Source: Pedobacter sp. AJM (GTDB taxonomy: Bacteria; Bacteroidota; Bacteroidia; Sphingobacteriales; Sphingobacteriaceae). Taken from it: DNA of 64,000 nucleotides. The stretch's first letter is position 1. Each line of letters opens with the position of its first letter. The stretch lies in the NCBI RefSeq assembly GCF_002197755.1, contig NZ_NHOT01000006.1, positions 1 to 64,000 on the forward strand, read 5' to 3'. The notes beneath the pieces were generated by a model. It was not told the origin of the DNA and ran no database searches. It saw nothing but the letters and a program-made list of their open reading frames with translations. This document shows positions 44,048-53,424 of this stretch, in pieces. A program made the translations under genes and the position numbers.

Positions 44048-45508
44048 ATGAATACTGGCTTACAGCTTTATAATACGCTTTCACGTAAGAAAGAACTTTT
44101 TCAACCACTTAATGCAAACCATGTGGGCATGTATGTATGTGGCCCTACAGTTTACAGCGATGTGCATTTAGGCAATTGCCGTACCTTTATATCTTTCGAT
44201 TTAATTTTCAGGTACCTTAAATATTTAGGTTTTAAGGTTCGTTATGTGCGTAATATTACCGATGCCGGCCACCTGGAAGGTGATCGCGATGAAGGAGATG
44301 ATAAATTTGCCAAACGTGCTAAACTGGAACAGTTGGAGCCTATGGAAATTGTACAGAAATACACTTTAGGTTTTCATGATGTGTTACGCATGTTTAATAC
44401 TTTACCTCCGAGTATAGAACCTACAGCAACCGGTCACATCATCGAGCAGATTGAAATGATTAAGGTCATTATCGCCAATGGTTACGGTTACGAGATTGGT
44501 GGCAATGTTTATTTTGATGTTGAAAAATACAGCAAGGAATATAATTACACCATCCTCACCAACAGAAATCTGGAGGATATGCTCAATAACACCCGTGAAT
44601 TGGGTGGCCAGGATGAAAAACGCGGCCGTTTAGATTTTGCCTTATGGATTAAAGCAAAACCAGAAACCTTAATGCAATGGCAATCGCCCTGGGGTTTGGG
44701 TTTTCCAGGCTGGCACATCGAATGTTCAGCCATGAGCGCTAAATACCTGGGCGATGAATTTGATATTCACGGCGGTGGGATGGATCTTGCAGCTACACAT
44801 CATACCAATGAAATCGCGCAATCTGAAGCCTGCAGCCATAAACAGCCTGCCCGTTACTGGATGCACACCAATATGCTTACGGTAAATGGTACGCGGATGT
44901 CCAAATCTGCAGGTAATGGTTTTCTCCCTTTAGAATTATTCACTGGTGATCATCCGCTCCTGAAAAAAGGCTATAGCCCGATGACGGTTAAGTTTTTTAT
45001 GCTTCAGGCACACTACCGCAGTACACTGGATTTCTCAAATGATGCTTTGGATGCTTCTGAAAAAGGTTTCAGAAGGCTAATGGCCGCGATTAGTTTGCTG
45101 GATAAATTAACCGTATCCGACACAAGTGACTTTAATATAGAAGGAATCAAAGAGAAGTGCATCAATGCAATGAACGATGATTTTAACAGCCCGATTTTAA
45201 TTGCCGAATTATTTGAAGCCGTTAGAATTATCAACACAGTATATGATGGAAAAGCCAAAATTTCTGCAGATCAGCTGGAGCAGTTAAAGCAATTGATTAA
45301 CGACTTCGTTTTTGATATCCTCGGACTAAAAGATGAAGATGCCGGAAGTAATGACCTGAACGGTGTGTTGGATATGGTGATTGATCTGCGTACAGAGGCT
45401 AAGGCCAATAAGGATTATGCTACATCTGATAAAATCAGAATTGGTTTGCAGGAACTGGGCATTCAATTGAAAGATAGTAAAGAAGGAACAACCTGGAGTA
45501 AGGCATAA
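44048..45508 (+). CDS. cysS: Cysteinyl-tRNA synthetase
   Basis: The 486-residue enzyme charges tRNA-Cys. It has the class I HIGH motif variant in [17 protein letters not shown], the zinc-binding Cys at MYVCGPTVY and the later GWHIECSAM and [12 protein letters not shown] segments. The KMSKS loop reads TRMSKSAGN near residue 283. The C-terminal region holds the helical DALR-type anticodon-binding domain. Length is normal. The upstream -7 element lies 4 nt from the ATG, predicting a leaderless mRNA. The M28 peptidase gene follows after an 84-bp gap filled by an intergenic repeat. Confidence 0.98.
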   Translation: MNTGLQLYNTLSRKKELFQPLNANHVGMYVCGPTVYSDVHLGNCRTFISFDLIFRYLKYLGFKVRYVRNITDAGHLEGDRDEGDDKFAKRAKLEQLEPMEIVQKYTLGFHDVLRMFNTLPPSIEPTATGHIIEQIEMIKVIIANGYGYEIGGNVYFDVEKYSKEYNYTILTNRNLEDMLNNTRELGGQDEKRGRLDFALWIKAKPETLMQWQSPWGLGFPGWHIECSAMSAKYLGDEFDIHGGGMDLAATHHTNEIAQSEACSHKQPARYWMHTNMLTVNGTRMSKSAGNGFLPLELFTGDHPLLKKGYSPMTVKFFMLQAHYRSTLDFSNDALDASEKGFRRLMAAISLLDKLTVSDTSDFNIEGIKEKCINAMNDDFNSPILIAELFEAVRIINTVYDGKAKISADQLEQLKQLINDFVFDILGLKDEDAGSNDLNGVLDMVIDLRTEAKANKDYATSDKIRIGLQELGIQLKDSKEGTTWSKA

Positions 45509-45555
45509 TTAAGTCCGGAGTCTTAAGTCGGGAGTCTTAGGTCGGGAGTTTGGCG
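45509..45555. repeat. Dispersed GAGTCTTAAGTCGG repeat
   Basis: Three tandem variants of AGTC(C/G)GGAGTCTTA lie directly after the cysS stop. They are related to 15280-15315 and, in reverse, to 41987-42022. Confidence 0.6.
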
Positions 45556-45592
45556 TCTGCCTGATTAAATGGCCAGCTATAAAATTTACCAA

Positions 45593-46576
45593 ATGAATAA
45601 AAAACTTTTAATCATCCCATTAATTGGATTTATGGCATTTCAGGGATGTAAAAACAAATCGAAAACTGAAGCTACTGAAAATTCTTCCGGTGAGGAGGTC
45701 AAATTGGTTTCGCCAGCATTTAATGCTGATAGTGCCTACGTTTATACAAAGGCCCAGGTTGATTTTGGTCCGCGTATTCCGGGTACGCCAGCGCATCAGA
45801 AATGTGCAGATTACCTGGTGGCTAAGCTTAAATCTTTTGGTGCGACAGTCGAAATAACAGGTGAAAAAACCAGGACTTACGATGGGAAAACTTTTCAATT
45901 GAAAAATATTGAGGCCAGTTTTAATCCGGAGAAGAGAGAAAGGGTGCTGATTACCGCACATTGGGATGCCCGTCCGTTTTCTGATCAGGATACTGATCCA
46001 TCGAATCATGATAAACCATTTGATGCGGCGAACGATGGTGCCAGTGGCGTAGCCGTAATTTTAGAAATGGCTCGCCAGATCGAGAAAAAACAGCCCAATG
46101 TAGGTATCGATTTTGTGCTGTGGGATCTGGAAGACTACGGTAAAGCAAATGATGAAACACCAGATGAGGTAACCTGGTGTTTAGGCTCTCAGTATTGGTC
46201 TAAAAATGCCATCGCAAAAGGCTATAAAGCCCGTTATGGTATCAATCTGGATATGGTTGGCGGCGGTAATGCACAATTTACGCAGGATGAAATTTCACGG
46301 CAGTCGGCACCGGCGGTGGTAAACAATGTATGGGCTATCGGTAATGAGATTGGCTATGGTTCCTATTTTGTAAATCTGCCCAGCGGAAAACTGGTTGATG
46401 ATCATTTCTGGATGAACAAGGCTGGTATACCTTCAATAGATATTATCCATTATAACGATAACAGTGGTTTTTATATCAACTGGCATACACAATTGGATAA
46501 CCTGGCCAATATTGATCGGAATACGCTTAAAGCTACCGGACAAACCGTACTGGAAACCATCTTTCGCGAAAAATAA
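45593..46576 (+). CDS. M28 family zinc peptidase / glutaminyl-cyclase-like lipoprotein
   Basis: The start is the ATG giving MNKKLLIIPLIGFMAFQGCK, a lipoprotein signal with Cys near residue 18. The protein of about 327 residues has the M28 fold: ITAHWDARPFSDQ (metal ligand His-x-Asp region), AANDGASGVAVILEMARQI (bridging Asp), WDLEDYGKAND (Glu, catalytic and metal), LDMVGGGNAQF (metal Asp), and a late His in NWHTQLDNL. The spacing is like that of bacterial glutaminyl cyclases, which form N-terminal pyroglutamate, as well as aminopeptidases. Glutaminyl cyclase acting on exported proteins is a good candidate in Bacteroidota. Confidence 0.85.
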   Translation: MNKKLLIIPLIGFMAFQGCKNKSKTEATENSSGEEVKLVSPAFNADSAYVYTKAQVDFGPRIPGTPAHQKCADYLVAKLKSFGATVEITGEKTRTYDGKTFQLKNIEASFNPEKRERVLITAHWDARPFSDQDTDPSNHDKPFDAANDGASGVAVILEMARQIEKKQPNVGIDFVLWDLEDYGKANDETPDEVTWCLGSQYWSKNAIAKGYKARYGINLDMVGGGNAQFTQDEISRQSAPAVVNNVWAIGNEIGYGSYFVNLPSGKLVDDHFWMNKAGIPSIDIIHYNDNSGFYINWHTQLDNLANIDRNTLKATGQTVLETIFREK

Positions 46577-46656
46577 ATTGTGTAATTGTTAATTACTTTT
46601 AAAGTCAGCGAACTGATAAAATTTTATATTCGCACAACTATACTTAAACACATATA

Positions 46657-47514
46657 ATGAAAACAATATTTTCAACAGCAATCGTATCACTTTTAGCGCT
46701 GAGTGCATTTGCGCAAAAAAATGATGGAACTACAAAATCTCTGGTTAATGCAGAAAAAGATTTCGCAAAATCGGTTGCAAAAAGTGGCGATAAAGATGCC
46801 TATCTGGCACATTCATTAGCGAGTGCTTTGGTGTTTCGTCCAAATCCGGTTAATGTGAAAACATATTATAATGCCCAAACCAATAGCGAAAAATCAGTTA
46901 CCTGGGAGCCTAACTTAGCGCAGGTTTCACACAGTGGTGATTTAGGTTTTACTACCGGTCCGTATATGGTTGATGGTGCAGAGAAAAAATATGGCCAATA
47001 TTTATCCATCTGGAAATCAGAAAATGGTAAATGGAAGCTGGCTATTGATTTGGAAACCTCAAGCAATAAGCCGCTGGGTCAAACCGCAGCAAAATTTATT
47101 GAACCGAAAGATCATGTTGCACCCAAGTTTTTAAATGAAAAAGAAATTAAAGCCGGAAAGGATATTATTCTCACCACTGAGAAAACCTTGAATACCTTTT
47201 TAAAAACGCATGGTGTTGCAGCTTTTGGTGGTTTCTTGACAGATGATGCAAGAGTGTTATTCCCAGGGAATGACCTGATCACCGGGAAAGGTAAAATTGT
47301 TTCGTTTTATAACGGAATGATTAGTAAAATCAACCTGAAAACCACAGGCGTAGATAAAGCCTTGGGCAGTGATTTAGCCTATACCTTCGGAGTAGCCACC
47401 ATAGATTATAAAGCAGATTTACGTGAAAGTTTTAATTACGTTTTCGTATATGAAAAAGCCACTGATGCGAGCTGGAACCTGATTGTACAAGCATTTGTTC
47501 CCGCTGAAAGATAG
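46657..47514 (+). CDS. Secreted protein with two NTF2/SnoaL-like (DUF4440-type) domains
   Basis: The 285-residue protein has a signal peptide (ending LSAFAQ) and two similar domains at about 25-145 and 160-283. Each starts with a helix like LVNAEKDFAKSVAKSGDKDAYL or ILTTEKTLNTFLKTHGVAAF, and ends with a strand containing WKL or WNLI. This is the cone-shaped SnoaL/DUF4440 fold that binds hydrophobic small molecules. Internal repetition suggests an ancient duplication. No active-site residues are obvious and no function is assigned. Confidence 0.8.
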   Translation: MKTIFSTAIVSLLALSAFAQKNDGTTKSLVNAEKDFAKSVAKSGDKDAYLAHSLASALVFRPNPVNVKTYYNAQTNSEKSVTWEPNLAQVSHSGDLGFTTGPYMVDGAEKKYGQYLSIWKSENGKWKLAIDLETSSNKPLGQTAAKFIEPKDHVAPKFLNEKEIKAGKDIILTTEKTLNTFLKTHGVAAFGGFLTDDARVLFPGNDLITGKGKIVSFYNGMISKINLKTTGVDKALGSDLAYTFGVATIDYKADLRESFNYVFVYEKATDASWNLIVQAFVPAER

Positions 47515-47537
47515 TAACCCAAAATGTGAATTAAACG

Positions 47538-47566
47538 AGCTTTCTGTAAAAGGAAAGCTTTTTTTA
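47538..47566 (+). terminator. Terminator of the SnoaL-like gene
   Basis: AGCTTTC pairs with GAAAGCT (47538-47559) and is followed by a seven-T run. Confidence 0.85.
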
Positions 47567-47653
47567 TTTCTAACGGGCGAAGAATGCAAACCTGTTATCC
47601 AATTATTTTACAACTTAAATCCGGGTTTTACGTTTACCCTAAAAACAAAATTT

Positions 47654-48538
47654 ATGCATAAAAAACTATTTATCCTATCTGCTATCATGCTGTTGTTCTT
47701 TCAGGCGTCGGCACAAAAAAGGAAGTTTGATGTTCAGGGCAAAGCAGGAGCGAGAGGCATTATGCCCGAAAATACAATTGAAGGCATGTTGAAAGCCCTG
47801 GATTTAGGCGTAACCACATTAGAGATGGATGCGGTAATTTCAAAGGATAAACAGGTTGTTTTATCTCAGGAACCTTATTTTAACAATGAAATTTCATTAT
47901 TGCCCAATGGCAAGCCCATTTCTTTTAAGGATCAGAAAAACTACAATATTTATCAGATGGATTATGAGCAGGTGAAAAAATTTGATGTAGGAAGTAAGAT
48001 TCATGCCCGTTTTCCAGGGCAAATGAAATTCAAGGCTTATAAACCTTTGCTCTCCGAAACGATAGATGCTGTAGAAGCCTATATAAAGGAACACCGCTTA
48101 GCCAAACCGGTTTACAGTATTGAAACCAAAACCATCAAAAATGGCGATAATGAATTCCATCCGGAACCTGCAGAATTTATAGAATTGATTATGGATGTAG
48201 TGAATGCTAAAAAAATCGCTAAAAGGGTAATCATCGAATCTTTTGATATGCGAACCTTACAATATCTACATGAAAAATATCCTAAAGTGAAAACTTCCTT
48301 ACTCATTGATGAGAAAGAACCTTTTGAGGATTATATTGAAAAATTAGGTTTTAAACCTACCATCTATAGCCCATATTCGGTTCTGGTTGGCAAAGGCCTG
48401 GTGGATCGTTGCCATGAAATGGGTATTAAAATCATTCCATGGACGGTGAATACGGTTAAGGATCTGAAGTATTTTATGAGCCTGGGGGTAGACGGTGTCA
48501 TTACTGATTTTCCCAATCTGATGCATCAGGTGAAATAA
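47654..48538 (+). CDS. GDPD-fold protein lacking both catalytic histidines
   Basis: The start is the ATG giving MHKKLFILSAIMLLFFQASAQ, a signal peptide; an upstream frame overlaps the preceding gene and terminator and is not credible. The protein of about 294 residues has the glycerophosphodiester phosphodiesterase layout: ARGIMPENTIEGMLKALDLG, LEMDAVISKDKQVVL, YSIETK and IPWTVNTVKDLKYFMSLGVD. The normal HRG motif reads GKAGARG (His-Arg replaced by Lys-Ala) and the normal HE(P/D) reads SQEP (His replaced by Gln). Both His residues are the acid/base pair of this family. The metal-binding Glu and Asp remain. It is likely a pseudoenzyme or binds a phosphodiester. Confidence 0.85.
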   Translation: MHKKLFILSAIMLLFFQASAQKRKFDVQGKAGARGIMPENTIEGMLKALDLGVTTLEMDAVISKDKQVVLSQEPYFNNEISLLPNGKPISFKDQKNYNIYQMDYEQVKKFDVGSKIHARFPGQMKFKAYKPLLSETIDAVEAYIKEHRLAKPVYSIETKTIKNGDNEFHPEPAEFIELIMDVVNAKKIAKRVIIESFDMRTLQYLHEKYPKVKTSLLIDEKEPFEDYIEKLGFKPTIYSPYSVLVGKGLVDRCHEMGIKIIPWTVNTVKDLKYFMSLGVDGVITDFPNLMHQVK

Positions 48539-48545
48539 AATCCAT

Positions 48546-48575
48546 AAAAAAAGCGATGATGTCATCGCTTTTTTT
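48546..48575. terminator. Bidirectional terminator
   Basis: AAGCGATG and CATCGCTT form a perfect stem with A and T runs on either side, between the convergent GDPD-fold and small-membrane-protein genes. Confidence 0.9.
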
Positions 48576-48589
48576 ATTCCTGTAATTTT

Positions 48590-48790
48590 CTAGTGGTGAG
48601 ATGCCTCGCCCTCTTCAGCTTTTGAATGTGGCTTCTCCGTTTTCTCATGAGAAGTTGATTCTTCTGCATGATGAAAAATTGGTCTGGTGAATGCTACAAG
48701 AAGAATTAAAACAATAATCCATGCGGCTAAAGGTAGTGTCCAAATCCCTTTTGTTTCCTGAACCGGAGCGTGTGAATCGTGAGCTGACAT
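48590..48790 (-). CDS. 66-residue His-rich single-span membrane protein
   Basis: The protein begins MSAHDSHAPVQETKGIWTLP, has one transmembrane helix (AAWIIVLILLVAFTRPIF, about residues 22-39), and ends in a His/Glu/Lys-rich tail with several HH pairs. Such His-rich tails suggest metal binding, or an accessory of a respiratory oxidase, but no relative is recognised. It is monocistronic, convergent with the GDPD-fold gene across a shared terminator. The N-terminal His residues and the tail would face opposite sides. Confidence 0.6.
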   Translation of the reverse strand: MSAHDSHAPVQETKGIWTLPLAAWIIVLILLVAFTRPIFHHAEESTSHEKTEKPHSKAEEGEASHH

Positions 48791-48925
48791 ATTTAATATT
48801 TTTGATTTTTAAATGAATGCTGTGATAAGTGTGGTAAAGATAATAACAAAAAATATAAAATAAAGATTTACAATGTGATTTGTCGTGCAGATAATTAATG
48901 CTTGTTCGTTTTAAATGTAAATTAA

Positions 48926-49465
48926 TTATCCGGCTGCCGGATCAGGAATGAAGCGCATAATAGATAGCGATTTTAACAGGTTTTGATCATTGTAGGATAG
49001 GGTTATATAATGACGACCTTTTTTAAAAAGCAGCTTTGTACCATTTGAATAGAAGCTGCCATCACTAAGTTTTGACTTTTTTACATTATACTTCTTAAAT
49101 TTAGCCATGGCCTCATCGATTGTCGTTTTATTCAGTACCAGATTAAAAGGCAAGCCTGAAAGGATGATATACCGATCGTCGGGAATACTGAACCAGATAT
49201 CATTGACTGTCTTCTTATCTCCGATATTGGTGTAGACGCCTAAACCTGATGAGGTAATCCATTCTGCATATCGCTCTCCATCATTCTCATCATCTGTAAT
49301 AATGGTTTTTGCATGTAAAGCTGCAGAAATTTTATCAGTGGTTTGTGGGAGAATAAATTCAGCATTTTTATCTAGTAAAGTGTTTAAGCCAGCATTTTTT
49401 TGAGCAAAAGCAGTTGCTAATAACAATTGAAACAGGATAAAAAGGGTGAATGCTTTGGTTTTCAT
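48926..49465 (-). CDS. Secreted hypothetical protein
   Basis: The start is the ATG giving MKTKAFTLFILFQLLLATAFAQ, a signal peptide. The mature part of about 157 residues is soluble and mixed alpha/beta, with TIITDDENDGERYAEW, GKK-like basic strands (KLLFKKGRHYITLSY) and the C-terminal DPAAG. No catalytic motif or family is recognised. It lies between the small membrane protein and the MoxR-SurA operon, with gaps of more than 100 bp on both sides, so it is probably its own unit. Confidence 0.6.
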   Translation of the reverse strand: MKTKAFTLFILFQLLLATAFAQKNAGLNTLLDKNAEFILPQTTDKISAALHAKTIITDDENDGERYAEWITSSGLGVYTNIGDKKTVNDIWFSIPDDRYIILSGLPFNLVLNKTTIDEAMAKFKKYNVKKSKLSDGSFYSNGTKLLFKKGRHYITLSYNDQNLLKSLSIMRFIPDPAAG

Positions 49466-49579
49466 CTGAATGTTTTTAGGATTAAACAATTTATGTTTAA
49501 AGATATCAAAATAAACAAATGATAAAAAGTACTACCTGGAAAATGAAAATTAAGAAGGTATTATGTTAAATCAAAGATG

Positions 49580-50542
49580 CTAGAAAAGATCTTTGATAAT
49601 CTTCTCAATAGATAAGCCTTCTGCTTCCGCACGGTAATTGCGAACAATTCGGTGGCGAAGAATCGGTTCTGCAACCGCCTGAACATCTTCGATATCTGGG
49701 GCGTATTTGCCAGTTACGGCAGCATGGCATTTCGCACCCAAAACAAGAAACTGTGAAGCCCTTGGGCCAGCACCCCAACTGATGTATTTATTTACCGCCT
49801 CTGTTGCAAATTCACTATGTGGACGAGTTTTAGAAGCCAGCTTTACCGCGTATTCCAAAACATTATCGGTTACCGGAATTTCCCTGATCAGTTGTTGGAA
49901 GTATTGAATATCATCTGCATGAATAATTTTTTGTAACTGAATGGTTTTGTTACTGGTGGTGTTCCGGACAATATTCAACTCATCTGCAAATGACGGGTAG
50001 TTTAACTGGATATTAAACATAAACCGATCCAGCTGTGCCTCAGGCAGGGGATAGGTACCTTCCTGTTCGATCGGATTTTGAGTCGCTAAAACAAAAAAGG
50101 GTTTGGGTAAAACGTGGGTTTGTCCGGCGGCGGTAACTGATTTTTCCTGCATGGCTTCCAGCAAGGCTGCCTGTGTTTTTGGAGGCGTCCGGTTAATCTC
50201 ATCCGCCAGGATAATATTAGAGAAAACAGGCCCTTTGATAAATTTAAAGTGCCTGTCTTCTCCTAAAATTTCTGCGCCAATAATATCACTTGGCATTAAA
50301 TCCGGTGTAAATTGAATCCGGTTAAAGTCCAGATCCAGTACTGCAGCTACAGTTTGAACGAGTAGGGTTTTAGCCAATCCGGGAACGCCAACCAGCAGAC
50401 AGTGTCCGTTACTGAAGATGGCGATTAAAACAGATTTGATGATTTCATCTTGCCCAACAACCACTTTACCAATTTCAGCTTTAATGTTATTGAAAGCCAG
50501 GTGAAGTGCGTTGACAGCTTCTACTTCATTTTTGTACTGCAT
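49580..50542 (-). CDS. MoxR family AAA+ ATPase
   Basis: The 320-residue protein has the Walker A GVPGLAKTLLVQ (about residues 54-65), Walker B IILADEINR, sensor 1 FVLATQNPIEQEGTYPLPEA and a C-terminal lid. The helix-2 insert of MoxR proteins is present. MoxR ATPases act as chaperones for protein complexes and often pair with DUF58 and von Willebrand proteins, none of which is in this window. It starts 5 nt after the SurA-type gene stops, so it is cotranscribed with periplasmic folding factors, an arrangement found in other Bacteroidota. Confidence 0.95.
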   Translation of the reverse strand: MQYKNEVEAVNALHLAFNNIKAEIGKVVVGQDEIIKSVLIAIFSNGHCLLVGVPGLAKTLLVQTVAAVLDLDFNRIQFTPDLMPSDIIGAEILGEDRHFKFIKGPVFSNIILADEINRTPPKTQAALLEAMQEKSVTAAGQTHVLPKPFFVLATQNPIEQEGTYPLPEAQLDRFMFNIQLNYPSFADELNIVRNTTSNKTIQLQKIIHADDIQYFQQLIREIPVTDNVLEYAVKLASKTRPHSEFATEAVNKYISWGAGPRASQFLVLGAKCHAAVTGKYAPDIEDVQAVAEPILRHRIVRNYRAEAEGLSIEKIIKDLF

Positions 50543-50547
50543 TCGTT

Positions 50548-51915
50548 TTATTTTGCGGCTGTGGAGGTTTTAGTCCAGATTTTTAACTCATTACAAGTGT
50601 TGAATTCATCGTCAATTTTAATATAAGTGCTTTCACGACGTTTTTCAAACCATTCGCTTAAAGTACGATTAATTTTATCACTTTGGGCAGCATCCCTGAT
50701 TTTTGGAAAATCCTGAGCAAGATTAGCTTTATGAGGTGGAATTTTCGACTTTAAATACAATATGCGATAGGCTTGTTTGCCATCGGCAGCGGTATAAAGA
50801 TTGGGCTTTGAAACGGCTCCGATTTTCATCGTATCAATCACTAAAAATACAGATGGATCTAACTTGTCAATCGGAATGAAAGTACTTCTGGCCTGTACAT
50901 TTTCTGCGTTCAGCATCATTCCGCCATTAAATTTCGTTTCCTTGTTATCAGAATATAAACTTGCTGCGGCGGCAAAACTTACCTTTTTTGAAGCAATATT
51001 ATTGTAAATACTATCGGCATGAAGTTTTAAACGGGTTAAACTTTCAGGCGTTGTTGCTGGTCTTACCAATATATGACGCGCATGTACCTGTTCACCACGG
51101 CGTTCAATCACCTGTAAAATGTGAAAACCAAATTCTGTTTCAAAAACAGGAGACATTTCGCCGGCTTTAAGTTTAAAAGCCCAGGCTGTAAATTCTTTCG
51201 CCATGGTACTCCGGTCAAAGAAGCCTAAATCACCACCATCAGCTGATGAGCCTGGATCTTCAGAATAGGTTTTAGCCAGAACACCAAAATCATCACCACC
51301 TTTTATTCTTAAACGAAGGGCTTCAATCTTATCATGAAATCTTTGTTTCTCTGCTTTGGTTAGTTTCGGGTCTAAGATAATTTCTCCAACTTCCACTTCA
51401 GTGTTAAATTCAGGAATACTATCGCCAAGGCTTTTGAAGTATTTTTCAACCTCCATTGGTGTGACATTAATGTTTTCGGTAATTTTTGCCTGCATTTTCT
51501 GAGCAATCAATTCATCTTTTACTGACGGTCTGATCTCATCTTTATACTGCAATACAGATTTGTTTAAGAACTGTTCTAAACGCTCTTGACCGCCTGCACG
51601 CTGCATACTGTAACGCATCCGTTTATTCACTTCATCATCAACCTGTCCATCCTCAACCATAACCGAATCGATTTCTGCCTGTTGCTTTAAAAGTTTCTGG
51701 GTAAGTGTGTTTTGTAAAATCTTACATTTAACATCCTCATTTGCAGGATTGCCCTGGTAAAGATATTGTGTGTATTGTTGATTTAAATCAGAAAGGAGTA
51801 CAATATTATTTCCTACAACAGCAGCAACTTTATCAATGTTATGTTTTCCTGTTTGAGCATAACTGTTTAAAAATAAGCAAATTAATGCGGTTGCTACTAA
51901 AAAAACTTTTTTCAT
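50548..51915 (-). CDS. Periplasmic peptidylprolyl isomerase, SurA type
   Basis: The start is the ATG giving MKKVFLVATALICLFLNSYAQ, a signal peptide. The 455-residue protein has a SurA N-terminal region (DKVAAVVGNNIVLLSDL). Two parvulin domains follow, the first around residues 175-275 (VEVGEIILDPKLTKAE, YSEDPGSSADGGDLGFFDR, FGFHILQVIERRG) and a second starting HARHILVRPA. It chaperones and isomerises outer-membrane proteins on the way to the BAM complex. It lies between a SurA-N-like gene 47 nt upstream and a MoxR gene 5 nt downstream in an operon. Confidence 0.93.
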   Translation of the reverse strand: MKKVFLVATALICLFLNSYAQTGKHNIDKVAAVVGNNIVLLSDLNQQYTQYLYQGNPANEDVKCKILQNTLTQKLLKQQAEIDSVMVEDGQVDDEVNKRMRYSMQRAGGQERLEQFLNKSVLQYKDEIRPSVKDELIAQKMQAKITENINVTPMEVEKYFKSLGDSIPEFNTEVEVGEIILDPKLTKAEKQRFHDKIEALRLRIKGGDDFGVLAKTYSEDPGSSADGGDLGFFDRSTMAKEFTAWAFKLKAGEMSPVFETEFGFHILQVIERRGEQVHARHILVRPATTPESLTRLKLHADSIYNNIASKKVSFAAAASLYSDNKETKFNGGMMLNAENVQARSTFIPIDKLDPSVFLVIDTMKIGAVSKPNLYTAADGKQAYRILYLKSKIPPHKANLAQDFPKIRDAAQSDKINRTLSEWFEKRRESTYIKIDDEFNTCNELKIWTKTSTAAK

Positions 51916-51962
51916 TCTATTATTTATATTTTGCAATTATTATACGTATTCAGTATCAGTTT

Positions 51963-52559
51963 TTAAGGTTTGGTGAGTTTTTTCAATTCGCTTTCATTCA
52001 CCTTAATCTGATATTTTTGTTTCAGGCCTTTAAGCCATTTTTCTTCCAGGTCTTGCTGGTAATCTGCGATCACTTCGCCTTTGATTTCACTTAAAGGTGC
52101 ATGATAGTTCTTTTTGTGATCCTGGTAAAAATCCCTGATCTCCTGTTCATCCTCCTGTGCCTTACTCCAGATTTTCTGCTCAGAAACATTAAACATTAAA
52201 ACGCCTTCACGGTATTCGTTGAGCAAAAAGTCGTAGTTTTTATTGACCCCGTTATTTTTTTTATGGGTTTCCAACGCAGTTTCATAAGCCTTAATTTCTT
52301 CCAGGTATACCTGATTTTTATCCAGCCCCATTTCGCGGGCATCCAAAACCTTCAGTTTAAAATTTATATACAAGTTCAGATAGGATGCTAACTCAGCATA
52401 ATCTGAACTTACGCTACCCTTGTGGCTTTTTTTATAAGCCCAGAGAAATTCCTTTGAACTTATGGGTTTAGCATCAATTACAGCAACGTTTTGGGCAAAC
52501 GAATAACTGCAAATAAAGCCGAAAACGAATAAGCCATAAGCCTTTTTTACATGGAGCAC
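51963..52559 (-). CDS. Secreted SurA/PpiD-related protein without an isomerase domain
   Basis: The best start is GTG at 52559, giving a signal peptide (KKAYGLFVFGFICSYSFAQ). The protein of about 198 residues then shows a SurA-like helical region (NLYINFKLKVLDAREMGLDK, LLNEYREGVLMFNVSEQKIW) and a charged end (YQQDLEEKWLKGLKQKY). These segments match the chaperone arms of larger Bacteroidota isomerases, but the parvulin domain normally between them is missing. It may be a stripped-down chaperone working with the SurA protein 47 nt downstream. The start codon is the main uncertainty. Confidence 0.65.
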   Translation of the reverse strand: MLHVKKAYGLFVFGFICSYSFAQNVAVIDAKPISSKEFLWAYKKSHKGSVSSDYAELASYLNLYINFKLKVLDAREMGLDKNQVYLEEIKAYETALETHKKNNGVNKNYDFLLNEYREGVLMFNVSEQKIWSKAQEDEQEIRDFYQDHKKNYHAPLSEIKGEVIADYQQDLEEKWLKGLKQKYQIKVNESELKKLTKP

Positions 52560-52654
52560 TCTGTAAATTTTAAAGGATAAAAGTAACAATAAGCGGCGCT
52601 ATTATAAGATATTTAACTAATTTTAACAGAAATTATTATCCTGCAAAAATACGA

Positions 52655-53308
52655 ATGGAAAACCAGCTTACCAACAATGCGAACGCTTTACGTTTATTTT
52701 TTACTGAAGAAGTATTTTTAGTGAAAGATGAAAGTGTGGAAATATCTCATCATGTTGCTGCAGAGCCTGTTTTAGAGGAGGCTTCTGTTGTAAGTAAAGT
52801 AGATACTAATGTTGCTGCACCCTTGGTTCATGCGGAAATTTCTTTGCCAGAGGATATCGAAATACCCAAAAACAAAACTGAAAACGGGGAAATTCTGCCT
52901 AATATAGCAGACTCAGTGACTGAAAAATCATTTAAGTTTTTGGGCGGAAATAAAAAATCAGTTTTGATTTTAGTGAATGATGGAACGAATGATGTGAGCA
53001 CTGAACAGGGTAAAGAATTACTTCGGAAAATTGTAAAAGCTATAGATTTAGGAACTGCTGATTTTGCCTTGGTAAATTATGCTAATTATCCAGGCACTAC
53101 CTTTGCATCTTTTCACCAGTTTTTCAAACCTGTAATTATGCTTTCTTTCGGTGTTGAAATTGCTGATTTACAATTGGAATACGAATGGCAAAATGAAATT
53201 ATTAAACATGAAACTACTCGGATAATCTTTGCACCGAATCTGCACTATCTTGATGGTGATTTAGGTGCCAAGAAGTTGCTTTGGGCAAATCTTCAGAAAA
53301 TTAAATAG
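52655..53308 (+). CDS. Hypothetical protein
   Basis: The 217-residue protein has an N-terminal block (ALRLFFTEEVFLVKDESV), a low-complexity acidic middle (about residues 28-85), and a C-terminal alpha/beta domain from about residue 90 (KKSVLILVNDGTNDVSTEQG, FHQFFKPVIMLSFG). It ends LDGDLGAKKLLWANLQKI. A short Leu-rich tail with Lys-Lys-x-Leu-Trp recalls DNA polymerase III psi-like proteins, but this is only a weak impression. It is divergent from the SurA-like operon and sits 116 nt upstream of the rdgB-like gene on the same strand. Confidence 0.5.
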   Translation: MENQLTNNANALRLFFTEEVFLVKDESVEISHHVAAEPVLEEASVVSKVDTNVAAPLVHAEISLPEDIEIPKNKTENGEILPNIADSVTEKSFKFLGGNKKSVLILVNDGTNDVSTEQGKELLRKIVKAIDLGTADFALVNYANYPGTTFASFHQFFKPVIMLSFGVEIADLQLEYEWQNEIIKHETTRIIFAPNLHYLDGDLGAKKLLWANLQKIK

Positions 53309-53424
53309 TATCAAGTTGTTCGTATCAATTATCAAAATATTGTGTAAGTCAATTAATCAGGTTATTTTATAACATCAGTTGCACAACTTTCTCAAAAACC
53401 TAACTACCTAAGCACTTAATCCTA

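Noticed and set aside
47483..47653. A longer N-terminus for the GDPD-fold protein
   Set aside because: It overlaps the end of the previous gene and crosses its terminator, while the internal ATG at 47654 starts a clear signal peptide.
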